In this document: positions 51,899 to 63,227 of the stretch, in pieces
Position numbering within the stretch: position 1 is the stretch's first letter
Layout of the letters: every line of letters begins with the position of its first letter
Assembly (NCBI RefSeq): GCF_027853245.1
Contig: NZ_JAPTZM010000002.1
Length of the DNA: 64,000 nt
Strand: one strand, 5' to 3'
DNA from: Atlantibacter subterraneus
GTDB lineage: Bacteria > Pseudomonadota > Gammaproteobacteria > Enterobacterales > Enterobacteriaceae
Position numbers and translations under genes: made by a program
The notes under the pieces: generated by a model
Database searches by the model: none
Told to the model about the DNA's origin: nothing
The model's input: the letters and a program-made list of their open reading frames with translations, nothing else

Positions 51899-52791
51899 GC
51901 TTTGCCTCCCAGCGCCGCATCCAGCACCCGGCAGAAATGCATCGACGACAGGGTCGCGCCGTAGAACCACACGGCGGGCACGCGCTGGAAGCGCTGCTGG
52001 CGGATAAACGGCATCGCGTTCCACAAAGGGGTGACGGCGATACGTTTCATCAGGGCGTCGTCACCGTGTTCAAAGCACAGCACGTCGGCGTCTTTTACCG
52101 CCGCCAGCCGTTCGATACCCACCACGGCGCTGCCCCAAAAATTAGTTTCGCCGTGCCAGGCATTGGGAATGCCCATCACGTCCATGACCTGCTGGAACAG
52201 GCTGTTTTCACCGATCACCAGCACATGGCGCTCGTCCATCAGGGTCATCATCAGGATCGGGCGATTGCCCCGTCCGGCAAAGCGCGGTTTCATCTGCGCC
52301 AGATACGCGTCAAACTTATCCAGATGCGCGTGCGCCGCCTGGGAAAGCCCCAGCAGCTCGCCCATCTCTAACAGCGAGTTGCGCGCTTTGGTCAGCGGTT
52401 GCTTACCGTCGCTGAAGCTAAAACCGCGCCCCGGCGCGATAGGCCGTAATGTCTCTTCCGAGGGGCCGTAGCCCGTGGACCAGACCAGCATTGACGGCTT
52501 CATTTGCGCCAGCAGTTCGAGATTCGGCTCGGTACGCAGCCCGACGTCGATCACCGAGTCCGGCAACGCAGGCTCATTGACCCACATTTTGTAGTTAACA
52601 ATATCCGCTACGCCGTAGGGCATCACGCCGAGCGCCATCAGCAGTTCAACAGGCAGCCACTCCAGCGCTACCACGCGATGCGGGTCGACCGTTGCGGCGC
52701 GGGCGGCCCCCATTTGCCACAGCAGCGGCGACAGCGCCATCGCCGTCACCAGACGACGACGGGAAATCAGGGTTAACAGGGAATCAGACAT
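51895..52791 (-). CDS. fhuD: Ferric hydroxamate-binding periplasmic protein FhuD
   Basis: The binding protein that takes ferric hydroxamates to FhuB. The N-terminus ISRRRLVTAMALSPLLW followed by a short c-region is a twin-arginine signal, as for E. coli FhuD. Mature domains have the RPILMMTLMDERHVLVIGENSL block and the Trp/Tyr/Arg ligands of the siderophore pocket. It is 298 residues. It overlaps fhuC by 1 bp and fhuB by 4 bp. Confidence 0.97.
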   Translation of the reverse strand: MSDSLLTLISRRRLVTAMALSPLLWQMGAARAATVDPHRVVALEWLPVELLMALGVMPYGVADIVNYKMWVNEPALPDSVIDVGLRTEPNLELLAQMKPSMLVWSTGYGPSEETLRPIAPGRGFSFSDGKQPLTKARNSLLEMGELLGLSQAAHAHLDKFDAYLAQMKPRFAGRGNRPILMMTLMDERHVLVIGENSLFQQVMDVMGIPNAWHGETNFWGSAVVGIERLAAVKDADVLCFEHGDDALMKRIAVTPLWNAMPFIRQQRFQRVPAVWFYGATLSSMHFCRVLDAALGGKA

Positions 52792-53588
52792 CAGTAGACA
52801 AAGCTCACCGGGGCCGCGCCCGCAGGATGGGGCAGTATCCCCATAGGAATACCGTAGATACGCTCCAGGGTTTCACTCTGCATCATGGCAGCAGGTTCGC
52901 CCTGGGCAATCATTTCGCCGCCGCGCAGCGCCACCAGATAATCACAGTAGCGCGCCGCCATGTTGATATCGTGCAGCACGGCGATCACCGTTAAGCCTTT
53001 TTGCTGGCTCAGGCGATGGATCAGCGCCAGCACGTCCACCTGATGGGCGATATCCAGCGCCGAAGTCGGTTCATCCAGCAGTAAACAGCGGCTGTCCTGA
53101 GCCACCAGCATCGCAATCCACACCCGCTGGCGTTCGCCGCCGGACAGGCTGTCCACCAGACGATGGGCGAACGGCTTCAGCCCTACCAGCTCAATAGCCT
53201 CTTCCACTTTCTCACGATCGGCCACGCCGAAACGCCCTAACGCGCCGTGCCACGGATAGCGGCCAATCGCCACCAGCTCGCGTACCGTCATGCCTTCAGC
53301 GGGCGGCAGTTGCTGCGGCAAATACGCCACCTGGCGGGCAAAGGCTTTGCTGGTCCACTGGTCGAGGGGTAAATCGTTGAGCAGCAGATCGCCGTCGGAC
53401 GGCTTCTGATGGCGGCCAAGCATTTTCAGCAGAGTGGATTTCCCGGAACCGTTGTGGCCGATCAGGCCCGTCACTTTACCGACAGGAAAGGTCAATGAGA
53501 GCGGGTGAAGCAGGGTTCGGCCTGGTACCCGGAAGGTGATATCGCGCAGAGAAAAGGTGGTATCGGGATGCGTCTGTTTATCCTGCAT
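52791..53588 (-). CDS. fhuC: Ferric hydroxamate ABC importer, ATP-binding protein FhuC
   Basis: The ATPase of FhuBCD. Walker A GHNGSGKST (about 42-50), the signature LSGGERQR (about 145) and Walker B CLLLDEPTSALD (about 166) are all visible. The ATG at 53588 aligns with E. coli FhuC and gives 265 residues; the ATG two codons earlier is also possible, and no strong ribosome site distinguishes them. It lies 47 bp after fhuA, behind a stable hairpin. Confidence 0.96.
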   Translation of the reverse strand: MQDKQTHPDTTFSLRDITFRVPGRTLLHPLSLTFPVGKVTGLIGHNGSGKSTLLKMLGRHQKPSDGDLLLNDLPLDQWTSKAFARQVAYLPQQLPPAEGMTVRELVAIGRYPWHGALGRFGVADREKVEEAIELVGLKPFAHRLVDSLSGGERQRVWIAMLVAQDSRCLLLDEPTSALDIAHQVDVLALIHRLSQQKGLTVIAVLHDINMAARYCDYLVALRGGEMIAQGEPAAMMQSETLERIYGIPMGILPHPAGAAPVSFVY

Positions 53589-53606
53589 AGTCATCAACTT
53601 GATAAA

Positions 53607-53626
53607 GGGCACGGCGAACCGTGCCC
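53607..53626 (-). other. Intercistronic UUCG hairpin between fhuA and fhuC
   Basis: On the minus strand GGGCACGG, TTCG and CCGTGCCC form a perfect 8-bp stem with a UUCG loop, one of the most stable RNA tetraloop types. TTTATC follows, a weak T tail. It lies 9 bp after the fhuA stop. It may protect the 3' end of fhuA mRNA or cut read-through into fhuCDB. Confidence 0.75.
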
Positions 53627-53635
53627 GAAAACGGA

Positions 53636-55888
53636 TCAGAAACGGAAGGTGGCGGTCGCGACAACCTGACGTTCCGCGCCCCAGAAGCAGCCATAGGTGT
53701 TGAAGCAGCTGGCAACGTATTCACGATCGAACAGGTTGTTAACGTGCAGCGCCACGTTGGAGCCAGCCATGCCCACGCGAGCCAGGTCATAGCGGACCAG
53801 CGCATCCACCAGAGTGTAGCTGCCGACTTTAAAGGAGTTCGCCGGATCGCCGTAGCTGGTGCTGGTATAGCGCACGCCGGTACCCAGAGTCAGGCCGGAG
53901 AGCGGGCCGTCAAACATCGTGTAATCGCCCCACAGGGACGCCATATGTTTTGGCACCTGAGCCGGGGTGTTGCCTTTGTAGTTGGTGTCGGTGGTGTATT
54001 CCGCATCGGTATAGGTGTAAGAACCCACCATGTTGATGCTAGCGGAAAGCGCCGCTTTGGCTTCCAGCTCCACGCCGCGCGCGCGGATTTCGCCGCCTTC
54101 AACCGAGAAGAACGAACCCGCAGGATCGGCCATCAGGTTGTTGGTTTTGGTGAGCTGGTACACCGCGCCGGTCAGCACGATCGGACGATCTTCCGGTACG
54201 TACTTCACGCCCGCTTCGTACTGTTTGCCTTTCGACGGCGCGAAGATGCTGGCATTCGCACCCACGGTAGAGGCCGGTTCGAACGACTCGCTGTAGCTGA
54301 AGTACGGGGTCACGCCGTTGTCAAACAGATAGTTAACGCCGCCGCGCCAGGTAAACTCGTTATCATTGCGCGAGTGCTGGACATTCGCTTCACGATCCAG
54401 CGAATCCTGCTCCGCCCAGTCGTAACGGCCACCCAGGGTCACCAGCACCTTGTCCCACTGCGCCTGATCCTGCACGTAAACGCCGGTCTGTTTCTGCTTG
54501 TTCAGCACCCGGTACGCCGCGCCTGGACCAGGGTGAGCGCCGAAATCAAAGTTGCTGCGGTCGAGGTTATAGATGTCCGATGACGCCACGGAACCCGCCC
54601 AGCCAAACCACGAGTTGATGTCGTTACGCATGCGCATAAAGTCGACACCGGTCAGCAGGGTGTGGTCCACGGAGCCGGTAGCAAAGGTGCTTTGCAGCTG
54701 GGTATCAACCGCGAAGTTCTCTAATTTCTCGTAGTCGTCTACATAGCGGCGCGTCAGGGTGTGGCCCCATTCAGACGGTGCGATGGTTGCGCATGGGCCG
54801 CTAGCCGGATCGCCGGTGTACAGCGGATCGGAACACATGCCATAGCCGTAAACGCTGTGCTGCGAGGTTTTGTTCTGCGCGTAACGCAGGTTCTGACGCA
54901 CGGTAAAGGTGTCGTTAAAGCCGTGTTCGAAGCTGTAACCCACCATTTTCTCGTTACGCGAGTAGGTGTTGTTTTCCGCACCTTCGTTGAAATCGGTCGG
55001 CAGGCGGCTGCCGTTCGGCAGCGTTGATACCGTGCCCTCTTTCGGCAACCAGCCGTAGTAGCCGGTTTCCGGCTCGTTCTGGAAGTAAGAGAGGAAGGTA
55101 AAGTTGGTTTTGTCATCCGGACGCCAGCTAAACGATGGCGCGATGGCGTAACGCTGCTCTTCAGCGCCCTGCTGCTGGGCATTCGCCGAGCGCGCCAGGC
55201 CGGTTAAGCGATACGAGTAAACCCCGTCATCGTCCAGCGCATCGCTGAAATCAAAACCGGTCTGATACAGGCTGTCGGTGCCCATTTTAAACTGGACTTC
55301 ATACAGCGGCTCGGTGGTCGGGCGCTTGCTGACCATGTTCAACAGGCCACCCGGGTTGCTCTTTCCGTACAGCACGGAAACCGGACCGCGCAGCACTTCG
55401 GCGCGCTCCAGCATATACGGGTCGATCACCGCATCGTTATAGAAGTTGCCCTGCATCTTCAGGCCGTTCAGATAGTTATTCTGGCTCTGGCCGTCGGCGG
55501 CGAAACCGCGAATGATCAGGTAATCATAAGTGTTGGATGCGCCACGGGTTCCCACGGCGACGCCCGGCGTGTAGCTCAGGGCTTCCTTCACGGATTTCGG
55601 CTGGTGCAGCGCCATCTCTTCGGCAGTCACCACGGAAATGGACTGCGGTGCCTTCTGGATAGGGGTATCCGTTTTGGTGGCGGTGGCAGACTGTCTGGCC
55701 GCGATGGTGGCCGCCGGGCCCCATGCGCTTTCCTGCGGAGCCGCTGCGGTAACGGTGATGGTGTCTTCTTTTTGAGTGGTGTCAGCCGCAAAAACCGGAG
55801 CAGAAATGCTGCCGACTGCTGTGGCTATCATCACTGCGATTTTACGCAGTGAGGTATTGACTGGCTGAGCAGTGTCTGGACGCGCCAT
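53636..55888 (-). CDS. fhuA: TonB-dependent ferrichrome receptor FhuA
   Basis: The outer-membrane ferrichrome-iron receptor and, in E. coli, the receptor for phages T1, T5 and phi80, colicin M and microcin J25. The signal peptide ends about residue 34, the TonB box DTITVTA lies near the mature N-terminus, the plug domain follows (IQKAPQSISVV to about 190), and the 22-strand barrel ends in VVATATFRF. It is 750 residues. Barrel strands match E. coli closely while surface loops differ. It is the first gene of fhuACDB behind a Fur site. Confidence 0.98.
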   Translation of the reverse strand: MARPDTAQPVNTSLRKIAVMIATAVGSISAPVFAADTTQKEDTITVTAAAPQESAWGPAATIAARQSATATKTDTPIQKAPQSISVVTAEEMALHQPKSVKEALSYTPGVAVGTRGASNTYDYLIIRGFAADGQSQNNYLNGLKMQGNFYNDAVIDPYMLERAEVLRGPVSVLYGKSNPGGLLNMVSKRPTTEPLYEVQFKMGTDSLYQTGFDFSDALDDDGVYSYRLTGLARSANAQQQGAEEQRYAIAPSFSWRPDDKTNFTFLSYFQNEPETGYYGWLPKEGTVSTLPNGSRLPTDFNEGAENNTYSRNEKMVGYSFEHGFNDTFTVRQNLRYAQNKTSQHSVYGYGMCSDPLYTGDPASGPCATIAPSEWGHTLTRRYVDDYEKLENFAVDTQLQSTFATGSVDHTLLTGVDFMRMRNDINSWFGWAGSVASSDIYNLDRSNFDFGAHPGPGAAYRVLNKQKQTGVYVQDQAQWDKVLVTLGGRYDWAEQDSLDREANVQHSRNDNEFTWRGGVNYLFDNGVTPYFSYSESFEPASTVGANASIFAPSKGKQYEAGVKYVPEDRPIVLTGAVYQLTKTNNLMADPAGSFFSVEGGEIRARGVELEAKAALSASINMVGSYTYTDAEYTTDTNYKGNTPAQVPKHMASLWGDYTMFDGPLSGLTLGTGVRYTSTSYGDPANSFKVGSYTLVDALVRYDLARVGMAGSNVALHVNNLFDREYVASCFNTYGCFWGAERQVVATATFRF

Positions 55889-55914
55889 TGGATTTTCTCT
55901 ACGTGAATATGACG

Positions 55915-55945
55915 AATGATAACGTAAACGATAATTATTATTATG
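55915..55945 (-). promoter_or_regulatory. Fur box upstream of fhuA
   Basis: The stretch GATAACGTAAACGATAATTATTATT (from 55918, plus strand) consists of overlapping GATAAT-type repeats that match the Fur consensus (GATAATGATAATCATTATC) in most positions. It lies 9 bp downstream of the predicted -10, so bound Fur-Fe would block the start point. E. coli fhuA is Fur-repressed through an equivalent site. Confidence 0.85.
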
Positions 55946-55953
55946 ACCGCAGG

Positions 55954-55983
55954 ATAATATGCGAAACGGTGTTTATATAGCAA
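55954..55983 (-). promoter_or_regulatory. Predicted sigma-70 promoter of fhuA
   Basis: On the minus strand the -35 TTGCTA (55978-55983) and -10 TATTAT (55954-55959) are 18 bp apart, with the Fur site just downstream. The rest of the 266-bp gap between fhuA and mrcB contains only the hairpin at 56113-56135. Confidence 0.6.
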
Positions 55984-56112
55984 GCAGCACACATCCCTGA
56001 TTTCGCTAAGGGAACAAGAAATAATCACCTTGCTAAACGTGGGTTATATACGGGTATTACAGGGGTTGCCGGGATGTGAAAAAACATGGAAATGGCGGCG
56101 TTCAGATACACG

Positions 56113-56135
56113 AAGGGCGGGAAATTCCCGCCCTT
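56113..56135. terminator. Inverted repeat after mrcB
   Basis: AAGGGCGGGAA (56113-56123) and TTCCCGCCCTT (56125-56135) are a perfect inverted repeat 20 bp downstream of the mrcB stop. Only a short T run flanks it on the minus strand, so it is terminator-like, of moderate strength. Confidence 0.7.
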
Positions 56136-56154
56136 TATTGATTGTGCTACGGCG

Positions 56155-58674
56155 TTAGTTGCCGCCGAACATATCTTTAATCCAGCCCGCTACGCCATCG
56201 CTTTTCTGCTCCTGCGCCGGTGCCTGTTGCTGCTGAGGCTGCTGCTGTTGCGGCTGCGATGACTGATCAAACGGGTTACCCGACGGCTCCACCGGGCGGC
56301 TCTGCTGGCACAGCGCATCCGGATTGGTGGTCCATACCGGCAGCGAACGCATTCCGCCGCCGCCGCACAGGAAGTACCCCTGATCGTCCACGCCCATATT
56401 GACGATGTCTTCCGGCGGCGTCAGATCCAGCGCGATAGGCGACTGGTTGCTGAGGTAGCGCTGGTAAATCGACATCGCACCGCTGGCCCCGTACAGCTTG
56501 GTCGGCTGGTTGTTGTCGCGTCCTACCCAGGTGATCACCACTTCACGCCCGTCGATACCGGCAAACCAGGTATCCACCTGATTGTTAGTGGTACCGGTTT
56601 TCCCGGCCAGATGCAGGCCAGGGAATTTCGCGCCCAGCTGGCGACCGGTTCCGCGTTGCACCACCTGCTGCATGGTCCACAACGTCATGTAGGCTGCTTG
56701 CGCCGGGACGGCGCGTTCAGACTGCGGGAAGCTCTGGAACAGCGGGGTGCCGTCTTCGGCAATCACCGAACGCACCGCAGACAGCGTGGCGCGGTTGCCG
56801 CCGCTGGCGATGGTCTGGAACGCCTGGGCCACTTCAATCGGCGTCAGGTTCAGCGCGCCCAGCAGCATCGCCGGAACCGGATTCAGCTGATCTTTCGGCA
56901 CGCCCAGCTTCAGCCAGGTATCGGTGACCGCAGGCAGGCCAATCGCCATCCCCAGGTTCACCGTCGGTACGTTCATAGAGCGGGTCAGCGCATCCACCAG
57001 CATCACCTGGCCGCTGTAACGGCGATCGTCGTTCTGCGGCGACCATACTTTGCCGTTCGGCTGAGGCAGGGAGATCGGCGCATCGGCAATCCAGGTATTC
57101 AGCCGGTACTGGTTCGGCTGGCTAAGGGCGGTGAGATAGGTCGCCGGTTTAGCCAGTGAACCGATCGAGCGGCGGGCCTGCATGGCGCGGTTATAGCCAG
57201 CAAACTGCGGATTCGCTCCGCCGACCATCGCGCGCACTTCGCCGCTAAAGCGGTCGACCACCACCATCGCGGTTTCCAGATCGCTCAGCTTACGCTGTTT
57301 GATCAGCGCCGGAATGCCTTCGATAGCGGCTTTTTCCGCCGCATCCTGCGCCACCGAGTCAAAGGTGGTGAAGATCTTCACGCCGGAGAGATCTTTAACC
57401 TTATCGCCCAGTTTGGTTTGCAGCTCCTGACGCACCATCTGCATAAATGCCGGCTGCGGAGAGATCACCCCACCGCGCGGCTGCACGCCCAGCGGACGGG
57501 CGCTCAGCATGTCATACAGCTCCTGGTCGATAACCTTCTGTTCCTGCAACAGACGCAGTACCAGGTTACGGCGCTCCAGCGCCATTTTCGGGTTACGCCA
57601 CGGGTTGTAAATCGACGCACCCTTCACCATCCCTACCAGCAGCGCCTGCTGGTCAAGGCTCAGCTCGTCGACCGGGCGGCCAAAGTAATACAGGCTGGCC
57701 AGCGGGAAGCCGCGAATTTCGTTATCGCCGCTCTGGCCGAGATACACCTCGTTCAGATACAGCTCAAGGATGCGGTCTTTGCTGTAGCGCGCGTCCATGA
57801 TCAGCGCCATATAGGCTTCGTTAGCCTTACGCCACAGGGTGCGCTCGCTCGACAGGAACAGGTTTTTCGCTAACTGCTGGGTCAGCGTACTCGCCCCCTG
57901 AACGGCGCGACCGGCGGTCAGGTTCGCCAGCACCGCACGGCCAATCGAGTAGAGGCTAATGCCATCGTGCTCGTAGAAATGGCGGTCTTCGGTAGCGATC
58001 AGCGTATCCACCAGCAGGTCCGGGTAGCCGCTGCGCGGCACGAACAGACGCTGCTCGCCGTTCGGCGAAGAAAGCATGGTGATCAGACGCGGGTCGAGGC
58101 GGAAGAAGCCGAACTGGCGCTTGCTGTCGAGGTTCTCGATGGTCTCCAGACGATCTTTACTGAACGTCAGACGCGCGCGCACCTGCCCTTCTTTACTGTC
58201 CGGGAAATCGAACGGGCGGCGGATCATCTCGATGCTGTTGGCCTGCACGGTAAACTCGCCCGGGCGCGTCATCCGCGTCACCTGACGGTACTGTGTGGCC
58301 TCCAGCAGTTGCACCATCTCTTGCTTGCTGACGGGCATATCCGGCTCAAGGTTGACCATCCGGCCATAGACCGCGGCGGGCAGCTGCCACACTTTACCGT
58401 CGATGCGGCTGCGGATTTTCTGATCGAGATAAACGCCGTAAATCACCAGCGCCACGAGCAGCACCAGCATGATTTTCAGCAATAGCCATAACCAGCGGCG
58501 TTTTCTCTGCGGCTTTTTCCCTTTGCCTTTGCGTGGGGGCATCGGCTCCTCGTCTGCATCGTCTTCATAATCGTCGTACTCATCATCTCTGAGACGACGA
58601 CGGGTTACTTTCTGTTTCACCGGACGCGAAGGTCGCCCTTTACGCCCGATGGGTTCGCGGTCATTCCCCGCCAT
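56155..58674 (-). CDS. mrcB: Bifunctional class A penicillin-binding protein 1B
   Basis: An inner-membrane glycosyltransferase and transpeptidase that builds peptidoglycan, with LpoB as activator. A charged cytoplasmic tail and one transmembrane helix (about 64-87) lead to the UB2H domain, the GT51 domain (EDRHFYEHDGIS about 233-244; GASTLTQQLAKN) and the transpeptidase with SIGSLAKP (catalytic Ser about 510), SMN and KTGTTNN. Met45 fits an internal start for the short gamma form known in E. coli. Two C-terminal cysteines (FLCGGG, DALCQ) fit its disulfide. A glutamine-rich tract lies near the C-terminus. It is 839 residues. Confidence 0.98.
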   Translation of the reverse strand: MAGNDREPIGRKGRPSRPVKQKVTRRRLRDDEYDDYEDDADEEPMPPRKGKGKKPQRKRRWLWLLLKIMLVLLVALVIYGVYLDQKIRSRIDGKVWQLPAAVYGRMVNLEPDMPVSKQEMVQLLEATQYRQVTRMTRPGEFTVQANSIEMIRRPFDFPDSKEGQVRARLTFSKDRLETIENLDSKRQFGFFRLDPRLITMLSSPNGEQRLFVPRSGYPDLLVDTLIATEDRHFYEHDGISLYSIGRAVLANLTAGRAVQGASTLTQQLAKNLFLSSERTLWRKANEAYMALIMDARYSKDRILELYLNEVYLGQSGDNEIRGFPLASLYYFGRPVDELSLDQQALLVGMVKGASIYNPWRNPKMALERRNLVLRLLQEQKVIDQELYDMLSARPLGVQPRGGVISPQPAFMQMVRQELQTKLGDKVKDLSGVKIFTTFDSVAQDAAEKAAIEGIPALIKQRKLSDLETAMVVVDRFSGEVRAMVGGANPQFAGYNRAMQARRSIGSLAKPATYLTALSQPNQYRLNTWIADAPISLPQPNGKVWSPQNDDRRYSGQVMLVDALTRSMNVPTVNLGMAIGLPAVTDTWLKLGVPKDQLNPVPAMLLGALNLTPIEVAQAFQTIASGGNRATLSAVRSVIAEDGTPLFQSFPQSERAVPAQAAYMTLWTMQQVVQRGTGRQLGAKFPGLHLAGKTGTTNNQVDTWFAGIDGREVVITWVGRDNNQPTKLYGASGAMSIYQRYLSNQSPIALDLTPPEDIVNMGVDDQGYFLCGGGGMRSLPVWTTNPDALCQQSRPVEPSGNPFDQSSQPQQQQPQQQQAPAQEQKSDGVAGWIKDMFGGN

Positions 58675-58768
58675 GCTTTCTCTCCACTACGTTCAGGCGC
58701 GAGGGCCTGATTCTTGGTTCTTTCACGTCGCCGCGAAAGAAGAAATCTCTCAAAAGTACCGCATCTGT

Positions 58769-61201
<2,433 letters not shown>

Positions 61202-61288
61202 GGCGAGCTCCCTGGGGTTCACATCAAAAGGGTTAACATTAAAACGGGCGCATTGTAGCATCCCCACAAACCATTACCGAGAACTGCC

Positions 61289-61816
61289 ATGTCTGAGCCC
61301 AAACGGCTATTTTTTGCCCTTGAGATACCTGCGCCGATCCAACAGCAGGTGATCCAGTGGCGCGCCGCGCAGTTTGCCCCGGAGGCGGGCCGCCCCATCG
61401 CGGCGGCGAATCTTCATCTGACGCTGGCATTTTTAGGCGAAATCAGCGACCAAAAACAACAAACGCTGATGACGCTGGCCGGGCGGATTCAGCAGCCTGC
61501 GTTTACCCTGACGCTGGACGATGCCGGGCACTGGCCGCGCTCGCGGGTGGTGTGGCTGGGTAGCCGCCAGCCGCCGCGCGGGTTATTGCAGTTGGCGAAT
61601 CTATTACGCGCCCAGGCCGCACGTAGCGGCTGTTATCAAAGCCCGCAGCCGTTTCATCCGCACGTGACGCTGCTGCGTAACGCCGCGCATCAGGTCGCCA
61701 TCCCCGCGCCAGGCTTTCACTGGACCTTTCCGGTGACGGAATTTGTGCTTTACTCATCGCAGTTCAGCCAGGGACGCACTCAATACCAGCCGCTGGCGCG
61801 CTGGTCGCTGGAATAA
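61289..61816 (+). CDS. thpR: RNA 2',3'-cyclic 3'-phosphodiesterase ThpR (LigT)
   Basis: A 2H-phosphoesterase, 175 residues, that opens 2',3'-cyclic phosphates and can join tRNA halves by 2'-5' bonds in vitro. The two HxT motifs HLTLAFLG (about 43-50) and HPHVTLLR (about 126-133) are the catalytic pair. sfsA follows 12 bp later. The physiological substrate is not known. Confidence 0.96.
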   Translation: MSEPKRLFFALEIPAPIQQQVIQWRAAQFAPEAGRPIAAANLHLTLAFLGEISDQKQQTLMTLAGRIQQPAFTLTLDDAGHWPRSRVVWLGSRQPPRGLLQLANLLRAQAARSGCYQSPQPFHPHVTLLRNAAHQVAIPAPGFHWTFPVTEFVLYSSQFSQGRTQYQPLARWSLE

Positions 61817-61828
61817 AAAGGACCGATT

Positions 61829-62533
61829 ATGGAGTTTTCTCCCCCGCTGCAGCCCGCCACGCTGATTAAGCGTTACAAACGATTTCTGGCCGATGTGGTG
61901 ACGCCCGAAGGCGCGCTGCTGACGCTACACTGCCCGAATACCGGCGCGATGACCGGCTGCGCCACGCCCGGCGATACGGTCTGGTATTCCACATCGCCCA
62001 ATCTGACGCGTAAGTATCCGCACACCTGGGAGCTTACCCAGACTCAGCAGGGGCATTTCATCTGCGTCAACACCCTGCGCGCCAACCAACTGGTGAAAGA
62101 GGCGATCCAGGAAAATCAGCTGGGGGAATTTTCTGAATATCCCACGGTCTTAAGCGAAGTTAAGTACGGCGCAGAGCGCAGCCGTATTGATTTCATGTTA
62201 CAGGCAGGTTGCAAGGTTAACTGCTATATTGAAGTGAAATCAGTGACGTTATCGGATAATTCGCAAGGGTATTTTCCCGACGCCGTGACGGTGCGGGGTC
62301 AAAAGCACCTGCGTGAATTGATGAGTGTGGTGGAGAACGGCGAACGCGCCGTCCTGTTATTCGCCGTATTGCATTCGGCGATTGAGCGGGTCTCTCCGGC
62401 GCGCCACATCGACCCCCGATACGCCATGTTGCTCAGTGAAGCACAGCAAAAAGGGGTGGAAATCGTTGCCTGGAAGGCGACGTTAACCGCCGAGAAAATG
62501 CAATTAACGATACCCGTACCGGTCTGTTTGTAA
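61829..62533 (+). CDS. sfsA: Sugar fermentation stimulation protein SfsA
   Basis: A 234-residue protein with an N-terminal OB-like part (about 1-80: LQPATLIKRYKRFLADV and HCPNTGAMTGC) and a C-terminal PD-(D/E)XK-nuclease-like domain (about 85-225; IDFML and YIEVKSVTL hold the acidic/Lys residues). E. coli SfsA was reported to bind DNA and to affect maltose use; the molecular role is unclear. It lies between thpR and dksA. Confidence 0.96.
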   Translation: MEFSPPLQPATLIKRYKRFLADVVTPEGALLTLHCPNTGAMTGCATPGDTVWYSTSPNLTRKYPHTWELTQTQQGHFICVNTLRANQLVKEAIQENQLGEFSEYPTVLSEVKYGAERSRIDFMLQAGCKVNCYIEVKSVTLSDNSQGYFPDAVTVRGQKHLRELMSVVENGERAVLLFAVLHSAIERVSPARHIDPRYAMLLSEAQQKGVEIVAWKATLTAEKMQLTIPVPVCL

Positions 62534-62711
62534 TGCCGGTTAACCGTTTGAGTCATTATTGTTTCAGGCGCATGCGCAAATACGCTTTTCCTCACAGGGT
62601 TGTCAAGTGTAACGTTTATATAATTGCTATCCCGAAAAGCTTCTGCTATTTATAGCGGCCTGATTTTTCCCCCGACAAGGGGATCGATAGTGCGTGTTAA
62701 GGAGAAGCAAC

Positions 62712-63167
62712 ATGCAAGAAGGGCAAAAACGTAAAACATCGTCCCTGAGTATTCTCGCCATCGCTGGGGTGGAGCCGTATCAAGAGAAGCCGGGCGAAGA
62801 GTATATGAATGAAGCCCAGCTGGCACACTTCAAGCGCATTCTTGAAGCATGGCGTAATCAACTTAGGGATGAAGTCGATCGCACCGTTACGCATATGCAG
62901 GATGAAGCGGCTAACTTCCCGGATCCGGTCGATCGTGCCGCCCAGGAAGAAGAGTTCAGCCTCGAACTGCGTAACCGCGACCGTGAGCGTAAACTGATCA
63001 AGAAAATCGAGAAGACTCTCAAAAAAGTGGAAGACGAAGACTTCGGCTTCTGCGAATCATGTGGAGTGGAAATCGGCATTCGTCGTCTTGAAGCACGTCC
63101 GACCGCGGACCTGTGCATTGACTGCAAGACGCTGGCTGAAATCCGCGAAAAACAGATGGCTGGCTAA
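62712..63167 (+). CDS. dksA: RNA polymerase-binding transcription factor DksA
   Basis: It inserts into the RNA polymerase secondary channel and acts with ppGpp on rRNA and amino-acid promoters. The coiled coil (about 33-107) carries the tip residues in FPDPVDRAAQEEE, and the zinc finger has Cys pairs in FCESCG (about 114-117) and LCIDC (about 135-138). The ATG at 62712 has AAGGAGA upstream and gives 151 residues, as in E. coli. It is a regulator of the rrn promoters at the other end of this window. Confidence 0.98.
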   Translation: MQEGQKRKTSSLSILAIAGVEPYQEKPGEEYMNEAQLAHFKRILEAWRNQLRDEVDRTVTHMQDEAANFPDPVDRAAQEEEFSLELRNRDRERKLIKKIEKTLKKVEDEDFGFCESCGVEIGIRRLEARPTADLCIDCKTLAEIREKQMAG

Positions 63168-63192
63168 GCACAGCCCCTATACATTAATAACA

Positions 63193-63220
63193 AAGGCGGG
63201 GTCTCTCCCGCCTTGTTTTT
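63193..63220 (+). terminator. Terminator between dksA and gluQ
   Basis: AAGGCGGG (63193-63200) pairs with CCCGCCTT (63207-63214) across GTCTCT and is followed by GTTTTTT. gluQ starts only 7 bp later, so read-through must be possible if gluQ has no own promoter; in E. coli this terminator limits gluQ expression. Confidence 0.9.
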
Positions 63221-63227
63221 TAGCGCT

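Noticed and set aside
51899..52024. 42-codon N-terminal extension of fhuB
   Set aside because: It lies within fhuD in another frame and lacks similarity to FhuB; the ATG at 51898 gives the normal length.
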